From Chloroflexota bacterium (GTDB lineage Bacteria; Chloroflexota; Anaerolineae; Promineifilales; Promineifilaceae): a DNA stretch of 49,098 nt. Under the pieces are notes generated by a model. That model made no database searches and was not told the DNA's origin. It saw only the letters and a list, made by a program, of their open reading frames with translations. The first letter of the stretch is position 1. Each line of letters starts with the position of its first letter. The translations under genes were made by a program, and so were the position numbers. The DNA lies in the NCBI GenBank assembly GCA_022616275.1, contig JAKEFB010000242.1, forward strand, positions 1-49,098, given 5' to 3'. Of the stretch, positions 1 through 7,269 are shown one piece after another.

Positions 1-49
1 GCCTGCCAGGCTCTCACCTGCGGAACGCCCCCGCCGTCTTTGGTTCCTC

Positions 50-229
50 ATGGCTAACTCTTTTGCTGAATTCACTCTCGTACTACACCTGAACGGCTAC
101 GGTAACAGTAACGAAATTGTTATCCTCGACGGCTTTTGTGAAGAATCACTTGATACAATACAGAAATTTGCTGAAGCTATGGTAGCTGCTGTTGATGCGT
201 TTCTCTCAAGTAACGCCAACGTGAAATGA
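50..229 (+). CDS. small hypothetical protein, 59 aa, possibly the 3' end of a longer gene
   Basis: An ATG at 50 opens a 59-codon frame ending in TGA at 227-229. The product starts MANSFAEFTLVLHLNGYG and looks like a small alpha/beta protein with an acidic helix in its second half. The frame stays open to the left window edge, so the true start may lie outside and this may be only a C-terminal part. I do not recognise the family. Its last 24 bases overlap, tail to tail, the zinc-ribbon frame on the other strand, so the two may not both be real. Confidence 0.35.
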   Translation: MANSFAEFTLVLHLNGYGNSNEIVILDGFCEESLDTIQKFAEAMVAAVDAFLSSNANVK

Positions 230-451
230 GCAACCAACGCCGCCAATGGCTGGATTAGTGGCCTTTGCCGCCGGAGGCGGCTGTTTGATTAATGACGCTG
301 CTGTTTCTTGCTCCAACCTGGGGGGCTGATTTTGACTAGTTACCTCTCGAACTGCCTGCGGGTTTAATTCCCTACCGCAGTATCGGCAAACAATAGCGTT
401 AGCGAGGATCGTTTCTGCACAGTATGGGCATCGTTTTGTGGCCTCAGACGT
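206..451 (-). CDS. small zinc-ribbon protein with a non-standard or damaged start codon
   Basis: The minus-strand frame encodes about 81 residues with two CxxC pairs near the N-terminus: CPYC, then TILANAIVCRYCGREL. This is the classic short zinc-ribbon signature found at one end of many bacterial membrane or regulatory proteins. The rest is low-complexity and Pro/Ala-rich. An ideal ribosome site, AGGAGG, stands five bases before codon ACG at 451-449, where ATG would be expected. No ATG, GTG or TTG lies between the in-frame upstream TAG and the zinc motif. Either ACG (or the preceding ATT) is used, or a single base change has damaged the start. The zinc-ribbon identity is clear, but whether it is expressed is not. 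Confidence 0.5.
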   Translation of the reverse strand, partial: TSEATKRCPYCAETILANAIVCRYCGRELNPQAVREVTSQNQPPRLEQETAASLIKQPPPAAKATNPAIGGVGCSFHVGVT

Positions 452-540
452 AATTCCCTCCTATATGGCTGTCAACATGAATTATACCAGATTCACGGCG
501 GCTCTTTATGCCAGGATAGGGCAGCTTGAAACAAAACAGG

Positions 541-714
541 CTAAGGACCGCATACGAAATCCATATACGAAATCCATGCTTGACGCTGAACCCATTTCCT
601 CTTGGTGTTCGGGCACAAGTCACTCCAGTCGCCGGCCGCATGGCGGACCAGATACTGGGTGAGGTTTATCTCCAGTGCGCCGGGGGCAACAAGGTGAAAA
701 ATGTCACTTTTTGT
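541..714 (-). pseudogene. frameshifted remnant of a small RHxxGDW-type protein
   Basis: One minus-strand frame reads APGALEINLTQYLVRHAAGD followed by WSDLCP. A second frame continues with GNGFSVKHGFRIWISYAV. Together they match, from memory, a small protein family common on plasmids and in mobile regions, whose core reads roughly PGALE..G..P..FL.RH..GDWGDLC.ED...N..SLK.G.R..S.Y. The switch of frame near position 600 and a tandem 13-14 bp duplication of atacgaaatccat at about 551-577 indicate a decayed copy. No intact start or C-terminus is present. The family assignment rests on pattern memory only. Confidence 0.5.
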
Positions 715-783
715 CGGCGCCGAGTGTACAATGGTGTTTGGAGTGATAATAGATAGCGCCCCAACAAGTCCAATGGAGACAAC

Positions 784-1167
784 ATGAAACGATATTACTA
801 CTTGAAGGCAATTCAAACTTTTCGTCTCGCAGATGAATCCGATATTCAGGGTCTCCTGCAAGCCTTCGCCGGCACTCACCTTGCAAGCGGCATTCAACTT
901 ACTTCGACAGACCCTAAAATACTTGACTGGCTGTACAACAGCTTAAGTGCATCTACAGCCCTCAAGGTTGAAGAGGTCAGGCATTTTCATTCTGGTGAAA
1001 AGTATCAGATCAGCGTTGCTGTACCAATCGCACAACTAGACCAAGTGTGGATTTGGCTGATTAAGACACTCTGTTTTAATGGTTGGGAACCCTTTTCGAC
1101 ACATCAGATAACGGAGCCTGAAAGTGGCATGTACTTTATCCATTTCCGAAGAGAGGAAGAGGAGTAA
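784..1167 (+). CDS. hypothetical protein, 127 aa
   Basis: The ATG at 784 is preceded by a GGAGA ribosome site seven bases upstream, and the frame runs to TAA at 1167. The product is a soluble, mixed alpha/beta protein of 127 residues with an aromatic N-terminus (MKRYYYLKAIQTF) and a charged tail (HFRREEEE). There is no signal peptide, membrane segment or recognisable catalytic motif. It lies in a region of small accessory genes and remnants and has no operon partner. I do not recognise the family. Confidence 0.6.
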   Translation: MKRYYYLKAIQTFRLADESDIQGLLQAFAGTHLASGIQLTSTDPKILDWLYNSLSASTALKVEEVRHFHSGEKYQISVAVPIAQLDQVWIWLIKTLCFNGWEPFSTHQITEPESGMYFIHFRREEEE

Positions 1168-1281
1168 TATCAAGAGAGAACTTCTGTGATTCTCTAAGTC
1201 TCCTTTCGCAGTCGGTAATTGGCTCTAAAGCAACTAAATCCTCAAAATCACCCGGTCGCAAATGCTCAAATTCCTTATCCT

Positions 1282-1557
1282 CTATTTGGCCACTTCTTCC
1301 TGAATCTCAATATACTTTCGCAAAATAAGATTGATCAACTTCTGATATTCCCGGTTTTGCGACTGGAACCAGACAACGACATCCGGGTCGAGCTGAACAA
1401 AATTAGCTCGTTTATCAGCAGGAATAAAAACTTTTGCCCTGCTGAAAAACTCCTCGTTTAAAGGTGGAATATCGGAATAATCAATTTCCTCATCGGTCAT
1501 TCGCGCCAGGCGATCCCAATCACTTTCCAAGGGTTTCATAGTATCTTCGCTGCTCAT
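1282..1557 (-). CDS. brnA: BrnA-family antitoxin
   Basis: This 91-residue protein follows brnT and overlaps its 3' end by 38 bases, the usual toxin-first order of BrnT/BrnA type II modules. The N-terminal half is acidic (DWDRLARMTDEEIDYSDIPP), as expected for the toxin-binding part. The C-terminal half, with LDPDVVVWFQSQNREYQKLI followed by NLILRKYIE, has the form of the ribbon-helix-helix DNA-binding region of the family. BrnA normally neutralises BrnT and represses the shared promoter, and the strong promoter before brnT is a plausible target. Confidence 0.85.
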   Translation of the reverse strand: MSSEDTMKPLESDWDRLARMTDEEIDYSDIPPLNEEFFSRAKVFIPADKRANFVQLDPDVVVWFQSQNREYQKLINLILRKYIEIQEEVAK

Positions 1558-1804
1558 CTTTATTTGCCTTTCTGGCTGAAATTAAACGGATTGTACCGGG
1601 TATAACTTCGGTAAATACAATGACGATCACGTAATTACCCAGTAACCCAATGCCTAGCCACCGCTCCTCTCCATATTCCGCACGGTCATCATAGTCAATC
1701 AATAGGGGCATTTCGCCAGAAAAGATAGGTGGAATGTCGTCAAAGGCGATACCATGTTTCCGTAAATTGGCCTTATTCTTTTGCTCATCCCACTCAAAGT
1801 CCAT
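1520..1804 (-). CDS. brnT: BrnT-family ribonuclease toxin
   Basis: The 94-residue product begins FEWDEQKNKANLRKHGIAFD, the family hallmark (WD..K...N..KHG..F). Later come the conserved YGEERW.GIG...G...VV.FT strand and the ending IRLISARKANKDEQRRYY. BrnT proteins are RelE-fold ribonucleases that block translation and are held inactive by BrnA. The ATG at 1804 lies only seven bases after the -10 box of a strong promoter, so the transcript probably starts at or next to the initiator codon and has no ribosome site. Confidence 0.9.
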   Translation of the reverse strand: MDFEWDEQKNKANLRKHGIAFDDIPPIFSGEMPLLIDYDDRAEYGEERWLGIGLLGNYVIVIVFTEVIPGTIRLISARKANKDEQRRYYETLGK

Positions 1805-1810
1805 CTATAA

Positions 1811-1864
1811 ATTGTAGAGGCGCTTAGAAGGATGTCAACTCTCTTCAACCGGTTGAGCGGCCGC
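1811..1864 (-). promoter_or_regulatory. brnTA promoter, member of a duplicated promoter module
   Basis: Read on the minus strand, TTGACA (1838-1833), 16 bases, then TACAAT (1816-1811) form a near-consensus sigma-70 promoter. Transcription should start at about 1804, the A of the brnT ATG. The segment upstream of the -35 box (GCGGCCGCT, then ACC.GTTG) recurs at 3005-3058, also next to a 16-base-spaced promoter, and could hold a shared operator. Confidence 0.75.
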
Positions 1865-1872
1865 CCGATCCC

Positions 1873-1905
1873 AAACCCCGCAGGTCTCGGAGACCTGCGG
1901 GGTTT
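1873..1905. repeat. hairpin repeat, copy 1 of the AAACCCCGCAGGTC family
   Basis: Perfect 15-base arms, aaaccccgcaggtct and agacctgcggggttt, flank a 3-base loop. It lies just past the stop of the lipoprotein gene (minus strand) and just upstream of the brnTA promoter. It could act as a terminator for the lipoprotein transcript, although only three Ts follow the stem. The same 14-base arms recur at 14000-14068. Confidence 0.8.
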
Positions 1906-1913
1906 TGCTAAGG

Positions 1914-2861
1914 CTATGGCAATACCGTCACGTCATAGGGCAGCGCCGGCACAATCTCTCGGTTACTGCGATACTCCTGCACGTAACCAACGACCTGCAC
2001 CCTTGTGCCCGGCACGCCCAACGCCTGGTTGTTTTCAATGCGATCCAGGGTATTGTTCCAGATGAAAACCACGATTTCGCCGCTCTCGTCGGCGACAAAT
2101 AGCTTGGCCCCATTGCTCGTGCCTTCTACCCGGCCGATCTGCCCGGTAATGGTCACGCGCTGGCCCATATAATCGCCCAGGCTACCAATCGCCTGGGCCG
2201 GCGGCAGAGTACCAACGGCCGTCACCTTTATATCGCCGCCAAAGTCAGGCGCCACCTCCCACTCGCCTTCATACTGGCCTACCATACCGGTGGCCCGCAC
2301 CGTAGCCCCCAGATTGAGTGTCGGGGCATCCCAGCAGTCGTCATAGACGTTGCTCCACATCAACAACGTCACCTGGCCGCTGCCGTCGTCGAGGGTAAAT
2401 TTATAGCCGCTGGCAAAGCCGGCGGTGGCGACGACCTGCCCGGCAACCGTCACCTCGCTGCCCAGGTGGCCGGGGACTTCGCCAATGGGCAGGATGGGAA
2501 TGGCCGTTGGCGCTGGGATAGGCGTGCGAGTCGGCAAGGGTGTCTGCGTGGGGGGCGGCGTCGGAGAGTCGGCCGGCGTCGAGGTGGGGGTCGGTGACGG
2601 CGTTCTGGCCGTGGCGGTGGCTGTACTTATGGGTAAAGGTGTGTCCGTGGGCCCGGCCGTACCGGTAGCGGTCGGCGCCAGGGTGGCGCTCATCCCGGTT
2701 AGCCCGGCCGTGGCCACGGTCATCACGGCCGCCGCCACTATCGTCGGGACGGCCGGGGTAGGAGACGGTGGCGTTATCGTCGAGCAGGCCGGCAAGAGAC
2801 AGGCAAACCAAAATAGCCCAACCAGGATTACTTTCCGCAAATTTCTAGAAAACCACTGCAT
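1914..2861 (-). CDS. lipoprotein with Pro/Thr-rich linker and two OB-fold-like domains
   Basis: The 315-residue protein starts with a basic N-terminus, a hydrophobic stretch and the lipobox LPAC with Cys26, so it is probably exported and lipidated. Residues about 30-120 are a low-complexity Pro/Thr/Ser linker. Two similar modules follow, at about 125-215 and 220-310, each running G.EVTVAGQV...FTLDDGSGQVTL and then a buried Trp. This resembles OB-fold nucleic-acid or ligand-binding domains. An AGGAGGGACAGG ribosome site precedes the ATG. A promoter at 3032-3005 matching the brnTA promoter probably drives it. Its ligand is unknown. Confidence 0.75.
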   Translation of the reverse strand: MQWFSRNLRKVILVGLFWFACLLPACSTITPPSPTPAVPTIVAAAVMTVATAGLTGMSATLAPTATGTAGPTDTPLPISTATATARTPSPTPTSTPADSPTPPPTQTPLPTRTPIPAPTAIPILPIGEVPGHLGSEVTVAGQVVATAGFASGYKFTLDDGSGQVTLLMWSNVYDDCWDAPTLNLGATVRATGMVGQYEGEWEVAPDFGGDIKVTAVGTLPPAQAIGSLGDYMGQRVTITGQIGRVEGTSNGAKLFVADESGEIVVFIWNNTLDRIENNQALGVPGTRVQVVGYVQEYRSNREIVPALPYDVTVLP

Positions 2862-2929
2862 CCTGTCCCTCCTGACAAGCCGCCATCAAAGCCGCGTCAT
2901 CACGCGGCCGGAAACCTCATGTCGCCAGA

Positions 2930-2993
2930 TAACCCCTCCAGCCCCGTTCACGGGGCGTTTTCTCACTAGCCCGGCGATTGCATCGCCGGGCGG
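2930..2993. repeat. 64-bp direct repeat, copy A, containing two palindromes
   Basis: This segment recurs at 3355-3418 with a constant offset of 425 bases and only a few changes. Each copy carries gccccgttcacggggc and a GCCCGGCGAT / ATCGCCGGGC stem with a TGC loop (2969-2991 in this copy). Copy A would lie in the 5' leader of the lipoprotein gene, and the two copies bracket the CSLREA-type remnant. Confidence 0.85.
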
Positions 2994-3004
2994 CTCCCCA
3001 AACC

Positions 3005-3058
3005 ATTGTAGAGATGCATAAAAAGATGTCAACTCTTGCCAACTGGTCCAGCGGCCGC
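3005..3058 (-). promoter_or_regulatory. probable promoter of the OB-fold lipoprotein gene
   Basis: On the minus strand TTGACA (3032-3027) and TACAAT (3010-3005) are 16 bases apart, exactly as in the brnTA promoter. The upstream flank again reads GCGGCCGCT...ACC.GTTG..AGAG. Transcription would start near 2998 and give a leader of about 135 bases containing the copy A palindromes before the lipoprotein ATG at 2861. Confidence 0.65.
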
Positions 3059-3081
3059 ACCGCTTCATCCGCCCAGTCACC

Positions 3082-3310
3082 TGACGCTGCTTCTTGCCCG
3101 CCAACCGACCAGCGCGGCGTGCCCCGGCCGCAAGGCGACGGTTGCGACATTGGCGCCTTTGAATTCAGCATACCAACGGCCGTTGCCCTGACCCGGTTCG
3201 ACGGGCAGGCTGCCTGGCCCGGCTGGGCGCTTCTCGCGCTTCCCCCGGCGCTGGCCGGCCTGGGCCTGTTCGCCTTCAAACGCTTCTCGGCCCGCCGGAA
3301 ATCACTATAG
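3082..3310 (+). pseudogene. C-terminal remnant of a CSLREA / choice-of-anchor-type surface protein
   Basis: The frame reads PPTDQRGVPRPQG followed by CDIGAFEF, the typical last motif of large beta-helix CSLREA or choice-of-anchor Q proteins. After it come a hydrophobic segment (WALLALPPALAGLGLFAF) and a basic tail (KRFSARRKSL), a C-terminal membrane anchor. Only the last 75 or so residues remain. The frame continues upstream into unrelated sequence that includes the opposite-strand promoter, and the hundreds of residues expected before the motif are missing. It is almost certainly a deletion remnant. Confidence 0.65.
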
Positions 3311-3354
3311 CTGTGGCCGGTCTCTGACCGCGCCACACCGATGAACGGCGTTGG

Positions 3355-3418
3355 CTATCCCCCCAGCCCCGTTCACGGGGCGCCTTCTCCCTAGCCCGGC
3401 GATTGCATCGCCGGGCGG
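3355..3418. repeat. 64-bp direct repeat, copy B
   Basis: This is the second copy of the element at 2930-2993, with the same two palindromes. It begins about 45 bases after the CSLREA-type remnant and ends about 45 bases before a heptanucleotide repeat tract. Confidence 0.85.
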
Positions 3419-3463
3419 GTTGTCGCTTGACGTTTAGCCCCTACTACTGTAGGCTACACTCCC

Positions 3464-3493
3464 ATCGTCCATCGTCCGTCGTCTGTCGTCCAT
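3464..3493. repeat. heptanucleotide tandem repeat, RTCGTCY type
   Basis: The tract reads as four successive 7-base units, atcgtcc, atcgtcc, gtcgtct, gtcgtcc. It joins directly to the methylase-like fragment that follows. The same unit occurs in three copies inside hemE at 24329-24349. Confidence 0.8.
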
Positions 3494-3494
3494 A

Positions 3495-3707
3495 AGCACC
3501 CAGGCCGGCCGCCCCAACCTGACCCTCATCCCCGAATCCGAGCGCGCCCGCCTCCGCGCCGAGCTGGACGGCCTCGTCGCCCACCTCTACGGCCTCAGCG
3601 AAGACGACTTCCGCCACATCCTGTCCACCTTCCCCCTCGTCCCTGAACCCGTCAAAGCCGCCGCCCAAAACGCCTACCGCGACATCGCCCGCGGCCGCAT
3701 CCTATAG
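3495..3707 (+). pseudogene. 3' fragment of a type IIG / Eco57I-like DNA methylase
   Basis: The 70-residue frame contains RARLRAELDGLVAHLYGLSE followed by DDFRHILSTFPLVP and ends at TAG 3705-3707. This resembles the extreme C-terminus of large N6-adenine methylases and restriction-methylase fusions, where a (R/L)AELDA.VAHLYGL...F..ILSTFPLV segment is common. No start codon lies between the upstream in-frame TAG at 3450-3452 and the fragment, and the methyltransferase domain is absent. It is best read as the tail of a deleted restriction-modification gene. Confidence 0.65.
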
Positions 3708-4126
3708 CCCCACACCCCACACCCCTACACCGTTCATCAAGATGATCATCGGCCGGCCAATGCGCATCTTGAACCCCCTTCACGCCTGCCATTCAACCAC
3801 TCTCTAACCAAAAGACCCCTTTTTGTACCCATATTGCTCCCATAATGCCACATTAAACCCTCCTCGCCCCCCACAATACGAAGGGGTACTATTACTTTTC
3901 TATATTTATGATCATCTTGCACACCTTGATCATCTTCTTCCCCTCTACCCTCCCCTATCACTAATATTCATTACACTTTCTTTCCTTCAACCAACACGTC
4001 AACCATCAACAGAACTATCGGCCATCAAAATCTAAAATCCAAATCCACAGGTTATCACTCTATTAGCAACTCCCTCCCCATCCACACTCCACAATCTAAA
4101 ATCTAAAATCCAACTGGGGAGCAAAA
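3708..4126. other. non-coding AT-richer spacer with heptamer repeats
   Basis: No credible gene is seen on either strand in these 419 bases. The composition shifts to pyrimidine-rich, low-GC sequence compared with the neighbours. Near the end are heptamer units aatctaa, aatctaa, aatccaa at 4093-4113, with related units around 4028-4046. The spacer must hold the promoter of the glycosyltransferase operon, but I could not pick a clear one. Confidence 0.6.
4093..4113. repeat. heptanucleotide tandem repeat, AATCYAA type
   Basis: Three exact-length 7-base units occur 14 bases before the start of the first glycosyltransferase gene. Part of the same sequence recurs 60 bases upstream. This belongs to the same class of short tandem repeats seen at 3464, 23471, 24329 and 32507. 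Confidence 0.75.
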
Positions 4127-5422
4127 ATGGGGTATACTTGGCAGGCTATGGTTTTGACCCCAACAACTGGTTCACCCAGATTGAAATCAATCGCCATTCT
4201 TCATTTTACCGCTCCACCGGTCGTCGGCGGGGTGGAAAGCGTCCTGGGGCAGCACGCCCGGCTGCTGGCCGGCGCCGGGCACTCGGTTCGCGTTGTCGCC
4301 GGCCGGGGCGAGATGGTAGATGGCCGGATTCGTTTTGTCCACCTGCCCCTGGCCGACTCGCGCCACCCGGCCGTTTCGGCGGCCAAAGTACACCTGGATG
4401 CGGGCCAGATACCGGCCGGCTTTGAAACCCTGGTTAACTCCCTCGCCGGCGAGTTGGAACAGGCCCTGGCCGGCGTGGAGATTGTCCTGGCCCACAATGT
4501 CTGTTCGCTACACAAGAACCTGGCCCTGACGGCCGCGCTGCATCGCTTTTGCGCCCGGCCGGCCGGGCCACACCTCGTCGCCTGGCACCACGACCTGGCC
4601 TGGCTCATGCCGCAGTACCAACCGGAGCTTCATCTTGGCTGGCCCTGGGACCTGATTCGCCAGCCCTGGCCCGGCGTGGGCCAGCAGCACGTCGCCGTTT
4701 CCCAACTGCGGCAGCAGGAAGTGGCCCAGTTGTTCGGGTTGCCACTGGAGACGATTAGCGTTGTTCCTGCGGGCCTGGATGCGTCAACCTTTTTGAAATT
4801 GGAACCGGAGACCGTCGAATTAGTACGGCGCCTGCGCCTGTTAGAGGCAGACCCCTTGCTGTTGCTGCCGGTGCGGATCACCAGGCGCAAAAACATCGAG
4901 TTGGCCCTTCAGGTATTGGCTGCCCTGCGGCCTTTTTTCCCGCCGGCCGCACTGGTCGTTACTGGGCCACCCGGCCCACACAACGCCGCTAACCTCGACT
5001 ACTTTACCGAACTCAAAAAATTAGCGGCCGCTTTGGACCTGGCTTCCCCGAACACGCCGGCCGTCCACTTTCTGGCCGACGTGTTCCCTGGTTACGTACC
5101 CGACCCGGTGATCGGCGACCTGTACCGGCTGGCCGACGCCTTGCTGCTGCCCAGCCGGGAAGAGGGGTTCGGCATTCCTTTACTCGAAGCCGGGCTAAGG
5201 GGCTTACCCATCTTTTGCGCCGACATTCCATCCTTGCGGGAGATTGCCGGCCAGGCGGCCACCTATTTTAGCCCGGATGGTGAGCCGGCCAGCATTGCTG
5301 CCAGGATAGCCGACCGATTGGCAGCCGACCCTGTTTTTCAACTGCGCCGGCGGGTGCGGCGCAATTACACCTGGGAAGGAGTTTATGCCGACTGCATTGA
5401 ACCCCTCTTGGAGAGAGGATGA
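4127..5422 (+). CDS. GT4-family glycosyltransferase
   Basis: The product is a 431-residue retaining GT-B glycosyltransferase. The N-terminal half opens with a Rossmann strand and Gly-rich turn (IAILHFTAPPVVGGVESVLG) and has a conserved WHHDLAW segment. The C-terminal half has the phosphate-binding RITRRKNIELAL motif (near residues 250-262) and the EX7E nucleotide-sugar motif in PSREEGFGIPLLEA (about residues 345-358). GGGAG lies five bases before the ATG at 4127. It overlaps the next gene by ATGA and opens the solute-synthesis operon. Donor and acceptor cannot be read from sequence. It may extend or modify a glucosylglycerate-type solute. Confidence 0.85.
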   Translation: MGYTWQAMVLTPTTGSPRLKSIAILHFTAPPVVGGVESVLGQHARLLAGAGHSVRVVAGRGEMVDGRIRFVHLPLADSRHPAVSAAKVHLDAGQIPAGFETLVNSLAGELEQALAGVEIVLAHNVCSLHKNLALTAALHRFCARPAGPHLVAWHHDLAWLMPQYQPELHLGWPWDLIRQPWPGVGQQHVAVSQLRQQEVAQLFGLPLETISVVPAGLDASTFLKLEPETVELVRRLRLLEADPLLLLPVRITRRKNIELALQVLAALRPFFPPAALVVTGPPGPHNAANLDYFTELKKLAAALDLASPNTPAVHFLADVFPGYVPDPVIGDLYRLADALLLPSREEGFGIPLLEAGLRGLPIFCADIPSLREIAGQAATYFSPDGEPASIAARIADRLAADPVFQLRRRVRRNYTWEGVYADCIEPLLERG

Positions 5423-7269
5423 TGAATGACGTTTCACCAGGGTTGCTTCCCTACCAGCGCTACCCGGCTAAAGTTCTGATCCCCCTCATGTTGGACAGCG
5501 ATACTGAATCATTGCTCAGGCTGGCGCGCTGGCTATCGCAGTGGGAGCCGGTTTTAATGGTCGGCATTGTGCCCATCCCCGAAGGGCAAAATCTAAGCGC
5601 CGGCGCCACCGCCGCGCACCAGTTGCGTCGCCTGATCCAAGAAAACGTGGATCGGGTCAACCTGCGGGCCAAGGCCCGCATTCGGGTCTCCTACTCGCCC
5701 TGGGAGGAGGTCAAGGCCGTCCTCCGCGACGAACCGACTATTGAGCTACTGGTCTTAAACTGGCCTCAACAATTAAAAGTGCTCCGCTTGAGCGCGGCCG
5801 AAATCTTATCCCACCCCCCCCGCGACGTCATTGTCGTGCGGGGTCCCTTCCCGGAAAAACCAGCCAGCATCCTGGTCCCCATGCGCGGTGGGCCACACGC
5901 CGAACGCGCCCTTCGCCTGGCCCTGGAGCTATCCCGCTCCACCGGGGCGCGTGTCACGGCTTTACACCTGTTAGAGCCAGACCAGGAACAGCAGGACGAA
6001 GACACCTTCGCCGGTATGGCCCAGGTGTTGGCCGAACTGCCGGAGGTACGGCAGCAAACAATTACGACCGAGAACCAATCGGCGGTCATCCTGGAGAATT
6101 CTCGCGACTTCGACGTCGTCATCCTGGGCACGGCCGCCCATCCTACGAAATCAACCTTTTCCTTTGGCCTGACGATGGACGTCATGCTGGAACAGGCGCC
6201 GAGTGCGGTCATTGGGGCCAAGACCCGCCGGGTTGTCTTTCCGGCCGAGGGCAGTCGTTTTGGGGCCAGGGCCATTTCCGTCCTGGTAGACCAATGGTTC
6301 GCCGAAAACAGTTTCCAGGCCGACGAATTCGCCGACCTGGCAAGGCTGGTGGCCGTTAAAGAAGAGCGAGGCATTACCATCAGCCTGGCTCTGCCGGCGC
6401 TGAACGAAGAAAAGACCATAGGGCCTATTATCCAGGCCAGCCAGCAAGCTCTGATGGAAACGGCGCCCCTGCTCGACGAAATCGTGCTGATTGACTCCAA
6501 TTCCAGCGACCGCACGCGGGAGATAGCGGCCGACCTGGGTATCCCGGTCTACATTCACCAGGAAATCCTGCCCGAGCATGGCGCCCGCCAGGGTAAAGGT
6601 GAGGCGCTGTGGAAAAGCTTATACGTCACTAAAGGGGATATTATCATCTGGGTAGACACCGACGTCAGTAACTTCCACCCCCACTTTGTCTATGGCCTGA
6701 TCGGACCGTTTCTCCAGCGCCCGAACCTGATGTTTGTAAAAGGCTTTTACCACCGTCCCCTCCGGACCGGCGCAGGATTGGAGCCGGGGCGTGGCGGGCG
6801 AGTGACTGAATTGACCGCCCGGCCGCTCATTAACCTGTTTTACCCCGGCTTATCGGGCATTATTCAACCATTAGCCGGGGAGTATGGCGGCCGGCGAGAA
6901 GCGCTTGAGCAGGCTGTTTTTACCTCTGGCTACGGGGTGGAAACTTCCCTGCTGATTGAGATTTACGAAAAATTCAAGCTGGCTGCCATTGCCCAGGTTG
7001 ATTTGCTGGAGCGTATTCATCGCAACCAATCTTTAACCGAACTCAGTAAAATGTCCTTTGCCATTATCCAGACGGTGATTGGCAAACTGGAGAGCCGCTC
7101 CGGGCAGGCCATGCTGCAGGACGTGAACCGCACCATGAAAACGGTCCAACACGAGGCGGGCCAATATTACCTGGACGTGGAGGAAATTGCCGAACTGGAA
7201 CGGCCGCCGATGATCCAGATACCGGCTTACCGCCGCAAACGCGGGTTGCCCGAACTTGCTGAGGAATGA
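5419..7269 (+). CDS. gpgS: glucosyl-3-phosphoglycerate synthase with N-terminal double USP-like region
   Basis: Residues about 310-616 match GpgS, which transfers glucose from a nucleotide donor to 3-phosphoglycerate. They include LALPALNEEKTIG, the metal-binding VDTDVSN, VKGFYHRPL, GGRVTELTARPLI, QPLAGEYGGRR, and GYGVETSLLI, followed by IHRNQSL. Stand-alone GpgS is only about 320 residues, so the N-terminal 300 residues are extra. They form two repeats of a universal-stress-protein-like fold, the second with ILVPMRGGPHAERALRLALE and a VVILGTAAHPT segment. The start overlaps the upstream gene by ATGA, and the stop overlaps the phosphatase gene in the same way. The extra region may sense ATP or stress; that is inference. 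Confidence 0.88.
   Translation: MMNDVSPGLLPYQRYPAKVLIPLMLDSDTESLLRLARWLSQWEPVLMVGIVPIPEGQNLSAGATAAHQLRRLIQENVDRVNLRAKARIRVSYSPWEEVKAVLRDEPTIELLVLNWPQQLKVLRLSAAEILSHPPRDVIVVRGPFPEKPASILVPMRGGPHAERALRLALELSRSTGARVTALHLLEPDQEQQDEDTFAGMAQVLAELPEVRQQTITTENQSAVILENSRDFDVVILGTAAHPTKSTFSFGLTMDVMLEQAPSAVIGAKTRRVVFPAEGSRFGARAISVLVDQWFAENSFQADEFADLARLVAVKEERGITISLALPALNEEKTIGPIIQASQQALMETAPLLDEIVLIDSNSSDRTREIAADLGIPVYIHQEILPEHGARQGKGEALWKSLYVTKGDIIIWVDTDVSNFHPHFVYGLIGPFLQRPNLMFVKGFYHRPLRTGAGLEPGRGGRVTELTARPLINLFYPGLSGIIQPLAGEYGGRREALEQAVFTSGYGVETSLLIEIYEKFKLAAIAQVDLLERIHRNQSLTELSKMSFAIIQTVIGKLESRSGQAMLQDVNRTMKTVQHEAGQYYLDVEEIAELERPPMIQIPAYRRKRGLPELAEE

Noticed and set aside
438-662. Plus-strand open frame starting near 438
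   Set aside because: No ribosome site or family resemblance; it lies over the opposite-strand frameshifted remnant and the zinc-ribbon leader.
2425-3021. Long plus-strand open frame over the lipoprotein gene
   Set aside because: It is the antisense shadow of the Pro/Thr-rich linker; its Val/Gly-rich low-complexity product has no domain, and the minus-strand frame has a ribosome site, lipobox and OB-fold modules.
3464-3493. Possible CRISPR-like repeat
   Set aside because: Units are 7 bases with no spacers between them, and no cas genes are present; it is a simple tandem repeat.
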